From NCBI GenBank assembly GCA_021732415.1, contig JAKFVC010000014.1:1-49047 (forward strand): a stretch of DNA of 49,047 bases, read 5' to 3'. The position numbers and the translations under genes were made by a program. This DNA is from Planctomycetaceae bacterium. Its GTDB lineage: Bacteria; Planctomycetota; Planctomycetia; Planctomycetales; Planctomycetaceae. The notes beneath the pieces are model-generated. The model had not been told where the DNA came from, searched no databases, and saw only the letters and a list, made by a program, of their open reading frames with translations. Every line of letters begins with the position of its first letter. Position 1 is the stretch's first letter. Of the stretch, positions 20,293-30,600 are shown piece by piece.

Positions 20293-20917
20293 GACAAACT
20301 CCTTTTCAATAAATAGAATCAGACGCAATACGCTCGACAATTTGAGCGTGCGTCGCGTAAGTGGCGCGTACGGTTCAAGCCACCGGTAGGAATGCGGGCA
20401 ACCTGCCGTTTGCCACGGTACTGGGCGTTTTGAAGGCGTTTTGACGCGTGTCCGGTCGAGCAGCGACCAATTGGGGCCCCGCCTGTTGTGTCATCACCCG
20501 TGTCGCGGCCTCTCAACCGGTTCACATCGACGACTTCGAATGCTTGTTTGACGGGGGCCGTGCCAAATGACAGTGGAACACGTTCGCAAAAGATGCGCTG
20601 TGTCTCATCGACGGGGTCAGGTTACCGCGATTGTGTGAATGAATTAAAAAGACAATACGAAGATGACGTGAAGTTTGGATGACGCTCGGCTTGGAAAAAC
20701 TCGCGCATACAGACTGTCACTGGCCAGCGGGGATACGGACGAGCGAAGAAATACAATGTTTTCTATGCATTCAGCGTATCGGGCCTGAGGAACTTCGTGT
20801 GAAACTACCGACGGTCAACGACCTCTTCGCAGCGTCCAGCCATGCGGTGTCATGGGGGTTTCGGCGATCGGCGTAATATTCGGTGAATTGACGGCTTACG
20901 GGTTGTCTTATGCGATG
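20293..20917. other. Gene-free stretch
   Basis: About 625 bp upstream of the DUF1559 gene. It must hold that gene's promoter, but no clear promoter motif was found. I see no convincing coding frame. The far end merges into the decayed paralogue fragment. Confidence 0.4.
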
Positions 20918-21171
20918 GGCACCAGCATTGCCGCCGCGGAAGCGACGCTCCGCACCTGGCGGTAGGAATACGACATAAATACGGCCACATTCTCGAACGC
21001 AAAGACGGGGAGAATCCGCCGCTCGGCAGCAGTGGCATTCAGCTCCGCCCGCAGGTCAACGAACTGCTGGAAGGCTTCCGCCCCGGGCGAGTGGTCCGCC
21101 TGTGCTTAGGCGAATGGCCGCAAGTCAAGTTGCCGCCGGAAGAGCGTGTCAAGGATCTGAACGATCGTTAA
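20918..21171 (+). pseudogene. Decayed paralogue of the 424-aa secreted protein (C-terminus)
   Basis: The last 57 codons read K-D-G-E-N-P-P-L-G-S-S-G-I-Q-L-R...L-L-E-G-F-R-P-G-R-V-V-R-L...W-P-Q-V-K-L-P-P-E-E-R. They align with P-L-G-S-S-G-I-Q-V-R...G-I-R-P-G-R-V-V-R-V...W-P-E-L-T-V-P-R-E-E at the C-terminus of the protein at 14728-16002. Just upstream, E-A-T-L-R-T-W-R is interrupted by a TAG, and the frame then shifts before H-K-Y-G-H-I-L-E-R-K. No start or leader remains. Confidence 0.8.
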
Positions 21172-21189
21172 AAGCCCGCGCCGCGGCTT

Positions 21190-22089
21190 TCATTGCGGTT
21201 TTCCAGACGTGCTGGCTGGCTTGGTTTCTAACGGCTCCAGCAGGCCGCTGTCGGACAACCATTCCGTGAATCGCTCTGGCCAGCGAGCGGCGGCGCTGGG
21301 CTTGGCATTGTGGCGATATCCAAAGCCGTGGCCCGCATTGGAAAACAGCAGCAGTTCTGCGGGAACCTTAGCCGCCTTGTACTTGAGGTACAGGGTTGCC
21401 ATCCCTTCGGAGATATCAGGCCGGTCCCCGTATCCCGCAGCAATGAACACCGGAGGCATCCCCGCTTCGGCCGTGAAGCTGCCCGAACTCCCCGGATAGA
21501 TGAGTGCCTGGAAATCGGGCCGGCAGCTCTGCTGCTCGATGGCATCCGCCGAATCCTTCTGGCCTGGATCGTGCTTCATCGCCGCATAAGCAGCGAGTTC
21601 CCCTCCCGCTGAGAAGCCGAGGATCCCCACCCGATCGCTCTTGATGTGCCACTCGGCAGCGCGGCTGCGAACTAACCGTAAAGCCCGTCGCGTGTCGGCC
21701 ATCGCATGCTCCTGAATCGTGTAGGTGCTCCCCTTCTCACGAGCGAGCCGGTACTTCAACACGAATGCCGCGATGCCCCGATCTCGAAACCATTCCGCCA
21801 GGGCATAGCCCTCATGCCCCAGGCAGAGTTTAGAATGCCCTCCACCGGGGCAAATGATGACAGCAGTGCCTGTCGCCTTCGCAGGGTCCGGGATATACGG
21901 GGTCAGCGTCGGATTATGAACATTGCCGCAATTGTCCCCGACAAAGTTTTCCTGCTCCTTCGCGCGAGCCTCCGAACCCGGAGCACCCTGGCCCCACAAC
22001 GGAATCGCAGTCGGAATATCCTTCGGCAACTCAGCAAATGCGGAGACCGACGACAACAATACTATGACTCCCACGAGAGCAGACTTCAT
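21190..22089 (-). CDS. Secreted alpha/beta-hydrolase (esterase-like)
   Basis: A 299-aa hydrolase with a signal peptide ending V-S-A-F-A. The oxyanion loop is P-G-G-G-H (81-85), the nucleophile elbow is G-F-S160-A-G-G-E, and the C-terminal catalytic His lies in S-N-A-G-H-G-F-G-Y. The layout matches the BD-FAE / acetyl-xylan-esterase-like group of planctomycetes, usually carbohydrate de-esterification; this substrate is inferred. The ATG at 22089 has AGGAAA about 8 nt upstream. It ends 18 bp from the decayed paralogue on the opposite strand. Confidence 0.9.
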   Translation of the reverse strand: MKSALVGVIVLLSSVSAFAELPKDIPTAIPLWGQGAPGSEARAKEQENFVGDNCGNVHNPTLTPYIPDPAKATGTAVIICPGGGHSKLCLGHEGYALAEWFRDRGIAAFVLKYRLAREKGSTYTIQEHAMADTRRALRLVRSRAAEWHIKSDRVGILGFSAGGELAAYAAMKHDPGQKDSADAIEQQSCRPDFQALIYPGSSGSFTAEAGMPPVFIAAGYGDRPDISEGMATLYLKYKAAKVPAELLLFSNAGHGFGYRHNAKPSAAARWPERFTEWLSDSGLLEPLETKPASTSGKPQ

Positions 22090-22252
22090 GGTATTTCCTG
22101 GGGTTTTGAAACGGGGACGAGGATGCATCATAAGAATTCCGATTGTTAAGGTCGCCATTGCGTGGAAACACCCAACCTAGATTCAAGCCTGATCAAGATC
22201 CGCAGAAAACGACCGCAGATTCTGACGTTTCATCTAAGAATTAAAAGGACAA

Positions 22253-22328
22253 GATCTCACGCAAAGGCGCCAAGGCGCAAAGAATTCATCTCTTCGTACT
22301 TTGCGCCTTGGCGCCTTTGCGTGAGATC
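22253..22328. repeat. Perfect 30-bp inverted repeat
   Basis: GATCTCACGCAAAGGCG... at 22253-22282 is the exact reverse complement of 22299-22328, with a 16-nt loop. It sits 38 bp beyond the 3' end of the serine hydrolase gene (22367) and upstream of the alpha/beta-hydrolase on the same strand. It may serve as a terminator or mRNA stabiliser, but there is no T-run. Its sequence differs from the GTAGCCGCA family. Confidence 0.92.
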
Positions 22329-22366
22329 ATTCTTCTAAAAACTGATGTATAGAATTTTGTCCGGGA

Positions 22367-23488
22367 CTATTTCGTCCCCGGCAACTTGAGCGTGTTTGGC
22401 GCGTGCGTCACCGGAACAGCAAGTTTGGCGAGAGTCGCTTTGAGTTGGTTTTCTTCGTCAGCATTTGCCGGCAGCGCGGCGGCCTGGAACGCAGGCAGAA
22501 GTTTGTCCCAGACGACATTGAGTTCGGCCTGCATGTCTTTCGTATCCGCAGTGATGGCGATGACGGCGTCCTGTTCTGGAAGGACGATACAAAATTGTCC
22601 GAACGCTCCGTCGCCCCGGTAGGCACCGTGACGGCAACGCCAAAACTGAAAGCCGTACCCCTGATCCCAATCGCGAGCAGGATCGCTGCCGTTCGAGACT
22701 TGCTTAGCGGTCGCTTGCTCGATCCATGCCGCGGGTACCAACAGCTTGCCGTTCCACTTACCCTTCTGCAAATAGAGCTGCCCGAACTTGGCAATGTCCT
22801 CGGTGCGTAGCATCAACCCCCAGCCGCCCGTTGAGATTCCTTGTGGATTGCTCATCCAAGTCGGGTTCTCGATTCCCAGCGGTTCAAACAAGCGCGGTTT
22901 CAAATACTCCCGCACCGTTTGGCCAGTGACCTTCTGCACGATGGCCGACTGCATGAAGGTCGCGGGCGAGTTGTACTGGAAGTGAGCCCCCGGTTTATGC
23001 GGTACCGGATGCGCGAGAAACGTCTTCACCCAGGAATCATCCGCAGTGAACTTCGGCTCGGTCTCGTGCCCTGTGGACATCGTCAACAGATCACGGACGC
23101 GCATTTGCTTCAGTTTGTCTGACGGCTTCTCGGGAGCGTCGTCCGGAAAGAATTTGAGTACGGGATCGTCGATACTCAGCTTCCCCTCAGCGACAGCGAG
23201 TCCCACTGCAGTAGAGCAAAAACTCTTACTGAGCGAATGCAGGACGTGCGGCTTATCGGCCGTTTCGGGCTTCCACCACCCTTCAGCGACGACGTGCCCG
23301 TGTCGCACCAGCATGAAGCTGTGCAACGTGTCGATCTTCTGATTCGCCGTATCGATGAACTCGCGAATCGCCTTTGATGAAACTCCCTGCGCCTCCGGCG
23401 AACTTCGCGGCAAACGGACTTCATCCGCAGCCATCAACGGCAACGCCGACACGAAACTCAACACGACAATGATGAGAGAGCGACTCAT
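22367..23488 (-). CDS. Secreted serine hydrolase (beta-lactamase/class C fold)
   Basis: A 373-aa protein with leader M-S-R-S-L-I-I-V-V-L...L-M-A-A. The catalytic S85-L-S-K88 lies in H-S-L-S-K-S-F, and Y172-N-S174 provides the second motif. G-G-W-G-L-M-L-R-T-E-D-I-A-K-F-G-Q-L-Y is the usual lid helix. Such planctomycete enzymes are mostly esterases or peptidases of unknown substrate rather than antibiotic-resistance enzymes. The start at 23488 begins the leader with AAGGAA about 12 nt upstream. The protein ends with a Lys/Pro-containing tail. Confidence 0.92.
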   Translation of the reverse strand: MSRSLIIVVLSFVSALPLMAADEVRLPRSSPEAQGVSSKAIREFIDTANQKIDTLHSFMLVRHGHVVAEGWWKPETADKPHVLHSLSKSFCSTAVGLAVAEGKLSIDDPVLKFFPDDAPEKPSDKLKQMRVRDLLTMSTGHETEPKFTADDSWVKTFLAHPVPHKPGAHFQYNSPATFMQSAIVQKVTGQTVREYLKPRLFEPLGIENPTWMSNPQGISTGGWGLMLRTEDIAKFGQLYLQKGKWNGKLLVPAAWIEQATAKQVSNGSDPARDWDQGYGFQFWRCRHGAYRGDGAFGQFCIVLPEQDAVIAITADTKDMQAELNVVWDKLLPAFQAAALPANADEENQLKATLAKLAVPVTHAPNTLKLPGTK

Positions 23489-23971
23489 GCTGGATTGTTC
23501 CTTTGCGATCGAATGGAGCGACATCAATGGTTGCGTGCTGGAATGGGAGCGATCCACGTAGTGGAAGTCATTGGCCCGAAGTTATTGATCCCACCGCTGG
23601 TGACGATGATAACGCGAGACTTGAACTCTGCAGAGGGAGACAGGAGCCGCGTTGCGCCGGCCACCCAAAACTGCGACCGGGATTTGCGCGCCCAGGATTC
23701 CCAGTGGACGTTGGCAGACCGGTCCATTCGTTCGTCGAACGCGCAGGGCAGGTGCGCGACCGTGCTCTCGAAGATGAGTAAGTGGGATACCTCCTTCGCA
23801 TCAGATGAATTCGCTCCCGTCGATTCTGATTTGCACTCTGTCCAAAGCGACGCGATGTATAATGCAGCCGCCGCGTACGGCACATAAAGTGCAGTAATTG
23901 TTAAGGCCGACGAGGGGCGTAGACAGGACCCATGTCGCTGGTATCGGACTGCTCACAACAGGAGAAACGAG
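23489..23971. other. Divergent intergenic gap
   Basis: About 483 bp between the divergent serine hydrolase and VOC genes. It should carry both promoters; none could be pinned down. Positions 23603-23643 resemble 25787-25824, a weak sign of shared decayed sequence. No gene is supported. Confidence 0.4.
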
Positions 23972-24457
23972 ATGGCGAAACAAGCCAAGAATACGATTTG
24001 CCTTTGGTACGACGGCGGTGCCGAGGAAGCGGCGCAGTTTTACGCCAAGACCTTTCCCGATTCGTCCGTGGGTGCGTCGCACCGCGCACCGGGAGATTAT
24101 CCAGACGGCAAACAAGGGGACGTCTTGACTGTTGAATTCACCGTGATGGGCATCCCCTGCATCGGCCTCAACGGCGGCCCGATGTTCAAGCACAGTGAAG
24201 CGTTCTCGTTTCAGGTTGTGACGATGGATCAGGCCGAGACGGATCGGTACTGGAACGCCATCGTCGGCAATGGCGGGGAAGAGAGCCAGTGCGGGTGGTG
24301 CAAGGACAAGTGGGGTTTGTCCTGGCAGATCAGTCCCGTCGTTCTGATGAATGCGGTCGCCAATCCCGATCCTGCGGTCGCCAAGCGCGCCTTCACGGCG
24401 ATGATGACCATGAAAAAGATCGACATTGCGGCCATTGAGGCGGCGTGTCGCGGCTGA
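23972..24457 (+). CDS. VOC-family (PhnB/3-demethylubiquinone methyltransferase-like) protein
   Basis: A 161-aa cytoplasmic protein. It has K-N-T-I-C-L-W-Y-D-G-G-A-E-E-A-A-Q-F-Y at the start, V-L-T-V-E-F-T-V-M-G-I-P-C-I-G-L-N-G-G-P in the middle and G-L-S-W-Q-I-S-P near the end, all standard for the single-module PhnB-like vicinal-oxygen-chelate family. These proteins fold as paired beta-alpha-beta-beta-beta units. The exact activity is generally unknown despite the 'methyltransferase' label. The ATG at 23972 has CAGGAGA about 7 nt upstream, a strong ribosome site. It stands alone. Confidence 0.92.
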   Translation: MAKQAKNTICLWYDGGAEEAAQFYAKTFPDSSVGASHRAPGDYPDGKQGDVLTVEFTVMGIPCIGLNGGPMFKHSEAFSFQVVTMDQAETDRYWNAIVGNGGEESQCGWCKDKWGLSWQISPVVLMNAVANPDPAVAKRAFTAMMTMKKIDIAAIEAACRG

Positions 24458-24491
24458 TGCTCGAAATCCAGTTCCTGCGCTCCATCTCAGA

Positions 24492-25616
24492 TCACGGACG
24501 GGGCGCGACTGATAAGCTCACCGCCATCACCCAGGTCAGGCTTTTTCCAATCTCATAGGTTTCGAGTCGTGTGAGTTTTCCGGTCTCGGGATGGCACTTA
24601 TAGAATGCGAGTTTGCCCGACCCTTCACCCGCTCCAAATACAAATTGACCGCTGGGAGCGATGTCGAACGACCGGGGTGTTTTTTCCGTCGGAGTTTGTC
24701 CGATGGCCGTCAATTTCCCCGCGTCGTCGATCGAGAAGCCTGCCAGGCTGTCGTGTCCGCGGTTCGAGACCCAGACAAATTTTCCATTGGGATGTACCTT
24801 CACTTCGGCTGTCGAGTTGCCTCCCGTGAAACCGGCGGGAAGCGTCGACAGCGTCTGCAACGGTTTCAGTCCTGTTTGCGGATCAACCTGGTAGGCGGTC
24901 ACGCTGCTGCCGCTCTCATCTGAAGTGAAGGCGAAATTCTTCGTCGGATGAAAAGCGAGATGTCGCGGACCGGCTTTCTCTGTTCCGCCGGGAGCTCGTC
25001 CCATGTCTTTCAGCGAGCCGGTTTTATCGTCGAAGCGAAATTGGTAGACCGCATTGGGAGCGACGTGCGGTACGTAGACGACGGTGTTCTCGCGATTGAC
25101 CGCGATGCTATGAGCGGTCTGGGTGGTGGCGATTGTTTGTACGGCAGGGCTGACAATCGATCCGTCGGCGTTCAGCTTATGGACGACAACTTTTCCGCCT
25201 GAATAGGACGCCGAAAGCAGCCAAGCTCCCGATCGATCGGTCGCGACAAATGCCGCGTTGGAACCATCGGACAAGGAGACCTCATTGAGCAACTGTAAAC
25301 TTCCAGTCTCGGGATCGATACGAAAACTGCCGATTTTATTTGTGCTTCGCAGTGACGCGTACAAGTATTTCTTCTGTGGGTCGACGCACAAAGACCCCGG
25401 GGCGCCGTCCACCGGGATCGTCTGGGCGGCGTTCAGTTTCTTCGCCTGGTCGTCGAGCAGGAAGACCTGAATCTGCTGTTCGGGGGATTTTGAAACGTAC
25501 ACTAACGTGCGAGCTTTGTCTTCTGCCACAAGGAACGTCCCTCCCGACAATGTCGCGTATAGTACCAATCCCACGTAAAGAGTTTTCAATAAGCTTGTCG
25601 AACAGAAGTGGCACAT
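24492..25616 (-). CDS. Lactonase-family (6-phosphogluconolactonase-like) beta-propeller
   Basis: A 374-aa exported seven-bladed propeller of the PF10282 lactonase family. The leader is M-C-H-F-C-S-T-S-L-L-K...G-T-F-L-V-A. Typical blades follow: V-D-P-Q-K-K-Y-L-Y-A-S-L-R, A-V-N-R-E-N-T-V-V-Y-V-P, G-P-R-H-L-A-F-H-P-T-K-N-F-A-F and V-H-P-N-G-K-F-V-W-V-S-N-R-G-H-D-S. The cytoplasmic relative Pgl hydrolyses 6-phosphogluconolactone, but an exported version is unlikely to do so; the substrate is unknown. The gene converges with the VOC gene at 24457. Confidence 0.9.
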   Translation of the reverse strand: MCHFCSTSLLKTLYVGLVLYATLSGGTFLVAEDKARTLVYVSKSPEQQIQVFLLDDQAKKLNAAQTIPVDGAPGSLCVDPQKKYLYASLRSTNKIGSFRIDPETGSLQLLNEVSLSDGSNAAFVATDRSGAWLLSASYSGGKVVVHKLNADGSIVSPAVQTIATTQTAHSIAVNRENTVVYVPHVAPNAVYQFRFDDKTGSLKDMGRAPGGTEKAGPRHLAFHPTKNFAFTSDESGSSVTAYQVDPQTGLKPLQTLSTLPAGFTGGNSTAEVKVHPNGKFVWVSNRGHDSLAGFSIDDAGKLTAIGQTPTEKTPRSFDIAPSGQFVFGAGEGSGKLAFYKCHPETGKLTRLETYEIGKSLTWVMAVSLSVAPRP

Positions 25617-26020
25617 GGTCAGGGCCTTATTCTCAGGTTTTGCGGTAGCGAACTGGGATCAACAGCACACAGCCGGCGAGTCGCATTCGCAGGGAAGTTA
25701 CCCGATCGACGATGAATGTCTTAGAGTTCGACGATCAGTTGGCGATCATTGGGTGAGTCCACCTGCCCCCTTATTTCCCTCCCAACATGATAACGCCAGA
25801 ATTGATCCCTGCGGAGGGAGCCAGAAACTTCTCGGGAATTCGCCCCACGGTTCTACGTATACAAATCTACGGATACTCAAGCCTGACGCTGGCTCGGATT
25901 GTTCTTGACGCATGAGGTTTCCGACCGTGATAATGCTGCGACGGTGCCAGCACGCCCCGACCTGCCGATGACAGGACCTGTCCTCCGCGGGCTGCCGTCC
26001 ATCCGTTTAAGGAACGTGCC
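25617..26020. other. Divergent intergenic gap
   Basis: About 404 bp between the divergent lactonase and DUF1501 genes. It contains short frames without recognisable domains. Both promoters should be here but are not identifiable by eye. Positions 25787-25824 resemble 23603-23643. Confidence 0.4.
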
Positions 26021-27352
26021 ATGCGCTCGCTGTCGCTCCCCAATGATTTCTCCCGACGGCAGTTTCTGCGTGGCGCCGGACTGGGCTTGGGCGGTTTGAT
26101 GCTCGGCGACCTGCTTCGCCTGCGTGCCGAGGACAAAGCGCCCCGTGCCAAGGCGGTCATCATGGTGCTCCTGATCGGGGGCCCCAGCCACATCGACATG
26201 TACGACATGAAGCCCGACGCGCCGCTCGAAATCCGCGGCGACTTCAAACCGATCGCGACCAACGTGCCGGGCATCGAAATCTGCGAGCACATGCCCCGCC
26301 AGGCGGCGATCGCCGACAAACTCACCATTGTTCGAAATATGAAATTCACCGGCGACAATCACTCCGGCGAGCAATTGACTACCGGTTTGCGGTCGGCAAA
26401 TAATACTCTCCTGCAACGGCCCGCGCAGGGGGCCATCGTCAGCTACCTGCGAGAGAAACAGGCGGGGGGCCCCTCGCAGGTGCCGGCCTTCGTGACGCTC
26501 AGCCCGCCCATGCGGGACGGCCCGGTCTTCCGAGATGAGTTCGGGCCCCTCTATCTGGGCGGCGGGCATCGCGCGTTCAATCCCACCGGCCCGGCACTCG
26601 ATGATATGGGGCTGTCAGCCGGCATGACGCACGAGCGGCTCGGGGTCCGCCAGGAGCTGCTGCACTCCTTCGACACGCTGCGTCGCGACCTGGATCACCG
26701 GCGCGAGTTGGCCGCCATGGATCGGTTTAATGCGCAGGCGTTTGAATTGCTGGCCTCCTCGAAGACCCGCACAGCCTTGGACATCAGCCAGGAACCGGAG
26801 AGCGTGCGCGAGCGGTACGGCATCCGCGGGCCCCACTCCGAACGGGCCGCGCGCTGGCTCCAGGCGCGCCGGCTGGTCGAAGCGGGGGTGCCGGTGGTGA
26901 ACTTTCGCGCGGCCGGGCAGGAAGACTGGGATACGCATACCGGCAACTTCTCGGGGTTGCGCCAGTCGCTGCTGCCGACTCTCGACCAGGGTCTGTCGGC
27001 GCTGGTGACCGACCTGCATGAGCGGGGGCTCGACAAGGACGTGGCGGTGGTGGTCTGGGGCGAGATGGGCCGCACCCCCAAGGTCTCGAAGGACCGTTCC
27101 GGAGGCGGCCGCGATCACTGGCATGACTCGAGTTTTGCCGTGCTCGCGGGAGGCGGCTGGCCGATGGGGCAGGTGATCGGCAAGACAGATGCCTGGGCAT
27201 CGGCGGCGATCGACACACCGTACACGCCGCCGAATGTGCTGGCGACTCTCTATCGTCACCTGGGCATCGATGCGACCACGACACTCATTGATTTCGCGGG
27301 CCGGCCCCTGCCGCTCCTCGACGATTGCACGCCCATCAAGGAGTTGCTGTGA
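26021..27352 (+). CDS. DUF1501 protein, Tat-exported
   Basis: A 443-aa protein. The Tat motif is S-R12-R13-Q-F-L-R, followed by a Gly/Leu-rich hydrophobic region. DUF1501 hallmarks are L-I-G-G-P-S-H-I-D-M-Y-D-M-K-P, C-E-H-M-P-R-Q-A, F-T-G-D-N-H-S-G, D-W-D-T-H-T-G-N-F and V-V-W-G-E-M-G-R-T-P. The fold is thought to be alkaline-phosphatase/sulfatase-like, with metal-site Asp/His residues; the reaction is unknown. It normally follows a DUF1549/DUF1553 cytochrome gene, but none is adjacent, so this is a solo copy. Its sequence is more GC-rich than its neighbours. Confidence 0.92.
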   Translation: MRSLSLPNDFSRRQFLRGAGLGLGGLMLGDLLRLRAEDKAPRAKAVIMVLLIGGPSHIDMYDMKPDAPLEIRGDFKPIATNVPGIEICEHMPRQAAIADKLTIVRNMKFTGDNHSGEQLTTGLRSANNTLLQRPAQGAIVSYLREKQAGGPSQVPAFVTLSPPMRDGPVFRDEFGPLYLGGGHRAFNPTGPALDDMGLSAGMTHERLGVRQELLHSFDTLRRDLDHRRELAAMDRFNAQAFELLASSKTRTALDISQEPESVRERYGIRGPHSERAARWLQARRLVEAGVPVVNFRAAGQEDWDTHTGNFSGLRQSLLPTLDQGLSALVTDLHERGLDKDVAVVVWGEMGRTPKVSKDRSGGGRDHWHDSSFAVLAGGGWPMGQVIGKTDAWASAAIDTPYTPPNVLATLYRHLGIDATTTLIDFAGRPLPLLDDCTPIKELL

Positions 27353-27415
27353 TGCTGACGCTCCGGGGCTGAGTCGCGGTTTCTGCGACCACCTCAACCG
27401 CGGAGCGTAAAAATT

Positions 27416-27450
27416 GGGTCAGGACTTTTTGATTCAAAGAGTCCTGACCC
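27416..27450. repeat. Near-perfect palindrome GGGTCAGGACT...AGTCCTGACCC
   Basis: Arms 27416-27432 and 27434-27450 match at 16 of 17 positions around a single base. It lies 63 bp after the DUF1501 stop and is flanked by T/A runs on both sides, so it could terminate transcription in either direction. A diverged copy in the same orientation is at 32720-32768. It is probably a REP or insertion-sequence end; a spurious GTG start for the following gene lies here. Confidence 0.85.
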
Positions 27451-27614
27451 ATTTGTTTCCGTGGAGGCGATCTGGAACTACAAGAACAGCAATAACTAAG
27501 GTTAGCGTGCCATCGGTGCCGACCTCGTCGCAGCCGCCCGCGAGCACCTTGAGGAGAGGCCCGTACAGCAATAATCGCAGCCCCACATCGCATCCTTCTA
27601 TTTGGCGCATTCCA

Positions 27615-30600
27615 ATGATGAAACATCTGCCAACGGTCCAATCTCGGGCAGCCTGCCTGCTCGCAGGCTTCCTCATTCTGTCAGCGGCTTCGATTCGCAC
27701 GACGCACGCTGGTGATGCTGTAGCGCCTATGGAGAAGTCAGGCAATCCTTTCGTCGTCGCGTTGAATGCAGCCGACACGGCAGAAATGGAGTTTCGGGTT
27801 GGGGTGTCGGGGAAAATCGCGGTGCTGTTCAAGTTCGCGGATGGCAAGACTCAGACGCTCCTCGGGGCCGTGAAGGCGGATTCGCAGAAGCGCTTGGTGG
27901 AGAAAGACGGCAAAAAGACCTCTGAGTTGATGCCGATGGCGGATGGATCAATCGAGTTCACGGGCGGGGGCTTGAGATTTCAGTATCACAGTCGCCCGCG
28001 CATCTCCCGCTACACGGAGCCTCAGCAAGCGGACTTGGCGAAGGTGTGGGATACGCTGCCGGCGGCGTCGCAGTGTTGGGTGCCACTGGAGGTGCGGGCG
28101 GATGCTGCGGGAGCGGAGTTGTGGCTGGATGGGCGATACTGCGGACGAATCGCCAGTCAAAGCCGGCTCGTGGAGGTGAGCTTAGTGCTGGAAGCGGGCG
28201 GCGAGGTGCGTGGCGAGCGGTCATTCACGCGCGCCAACCCGGACATGTTCCTGCCGCTGGACGTGAGACGTATTGCCCGCCCGGGAGTAATGAAGACGGC
28301 GAGCGTGTCATTGAAGCCAGGGCTGCAGCAGGTCAACGCGGTGCCGATGGTGGTCGCGGACGGTGCGGGTAATGCGGATGTTGGCGAAGCGAAGTTGATG
28401 CAGGGTCTGCGTTCACTGGAGACCAATGAGAATACCTCGCGCACGTCGCTGGACGGCATGCGAGAGTCGCTGCACTTCTCGGTGCCGCAGGCGTTTTATC
28501 GGCGCGCGTGGGTGCTGTGTGCGGTGGAGGCGGATGCGACCAGGGACGCGGTGCTTACCACGCGGCTCACGCGTTTTGGCGTTTGGGGCCGCGGTGGTGC
28601 GATCGCGGATACTACGCTCACTTTACCGCGCGGCGATGAGAAACCGGGCAATGGCATCGAGCAAGTGGGCAGCGTGGAATACACCAACGCCGACCAGCAG
28701 AAGATCACGGCGCCACTCTATCTCGTGCGCGTCGATTTGAAGTTGGGCGACATCGTTGATCTGCTCGCCGAAACCAATGATCCGCATGCGGCGATGAAGA
28801 TCGGGCCGTATCTGGATTTTGAGTTCCTGGGAAAAATGGACGGCCTGAAGCTGCAGAATGATCGTCGCCGCATGCCGCTGGCGACCTCGACGAGCGCGGT
28901 GCATGTCTTCGGCGTGACCTTGGAGAAATCGCCCGTCGAGCTGCGGCTGAAGCAGTCGCACCCTGGCAACATCTTCCACAATGACGACGTGCCCGAGACG
29001 ACGATCAGCCTGCGAGCGGTGCAGCCGACGAAGTGCGTGCTGCAGTGGGAGATCAGCGATGTGAACGGCAACAAGTTGGCCACGCAAGAGCGGGCAGTCA
29101 CGCTGGATGCGATCGGCAGCGAATCGGACATCACCCTGTCGTTGGCCATGCCGCAAGTCGGCTGGTATGGCCTGCACATTACCGTAAATGACGACCGCGG
29201 CGCGCCACTGCTGAAGCATGAGGCCGCGTTTGCGGTACTGGGTAAGGATACACGGCAGGCGGGCTATGAATCACCCTTTGGCACGTGGTGGTTTAATGGA
29301 GTGCACTATACGACCCGCGATCCGGCCATCGCCGGGCCGATGCTGTACAAGGCGGGCATGCGACGCACGACGTTTAATTGGACCAAGGATTCCGAGGCCG
29401 AGCTCGCACCGTGGAAAGTCTCGCTCAACCAGATCAGGTGGCCCTTCCGGCTCGCGGATCTCAAAGACTGGCCTGCCGCTGAAGCACGCGCGGAGAAAGA
29501 GATCACCGAGTTGCTGCGGCGATTCCCGCATTGCCAGTATGTCGATCTGTTTCACGAGAGCTACCATCCCGGCGCCTATCCGCCCGAGCTGTACGGAGAC
29601 AGGTATGTCGCGGATGAAGCACAGGCGAAGCGAGACGATGACCTCTACGAGCTGGGCCTGCGCGGTGCGAAGTTCCTGCGTGCAAAGTTTCCGCAGCTCA
29701 AGATCATCGCGGGCAATTCAGGCGGATCGATCGGCATGATCGCCGTGATGCTGCGTCGTGGTTTCCCGCGTGAGTTGATCGATTACCTCGGCAGCGAGAC
29801 CACTGGTCAAAGCTTCGCGCCGGAAAAGCTCAGTCCGTGGACCAGCGGCGGCATCTGGCTGATGAGCGAGACTGCGCGCGTGTTCGGCTACGACATTCCG
29901 CTGGCCGGCTGCTTCGAGTTCACCTATCGTGCCGAGCGCGATCTTGGCCCACAACGGCACGCCGAGTGGTATGCGCGCGACATGATGATCGGCCTGGCGT
30001 ATCGCTTTCCCACAATTTCACCCGCCGTGATCGAAGATACGAACAATGCCTACTACGATGCGCTGTGGGGCGGCTGTGGGCTGTGTCAGCGCAGTCCCTT
30101 GCACTACCCCAAACCTGCTTATGTCGCGCTCGCCACGGTGACGAAAGTGCTCGACAGTGCGACTCTCGTGCGGCAGTGGGATACCGGGTCGTCGAGCGCC
30201 CATGTTCTGGAGTTCACACGCGGCAGCGAGCACATTTACGCGGTGTGGACACTACGCGGCGAGTGCGAGATGCAGGTGGAATTGCCCTCCGACGGAACGC
30301 TCACGCAGATCGAATTCTATGGCGTGCAGCGGCAGACGGCATCTCGTAACAAACGCCTCGCCATCACCGCCTCCACCGCGGTGAGCTACTTCACCAGTCC
30401 CGAGGCAGTGACCAGCATCACTGCGGGCACGCGTCGATTTCCGCAGCAGCAACCGCCGCTCGGCACGCAAATCGTTGCCAGCATGGACAACGTCGCCGAT
30501 TGGCAGCTTGTGGCTGATGACACCCCAGTGACCACCAGGCTGCGTCGTCCCGGCAAGTTTACGCTGCGCCAGCACAGCGATGCCGAACAGGGCGCATGCC

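Noticed and set aside
22253-22328. Classical Rho-independent terminator
   Set aside because: The stem is strong, but no run of T follows on either strand and the 16-nt loop is long.
22367-23488. Antibiotic-resistance beta-lactamase
   Set aside because: The fold and S-x-x-K are shared with esterases and peptidases; planctomycete members are rarely resistance enzymes and nothing here points to one.
27414-27614. N-terminal extension of the 1153-aa protein from a GTG
   Set aside because: The GTG lies inside a palindromic repeat, and the signal peptide begins at 27615.
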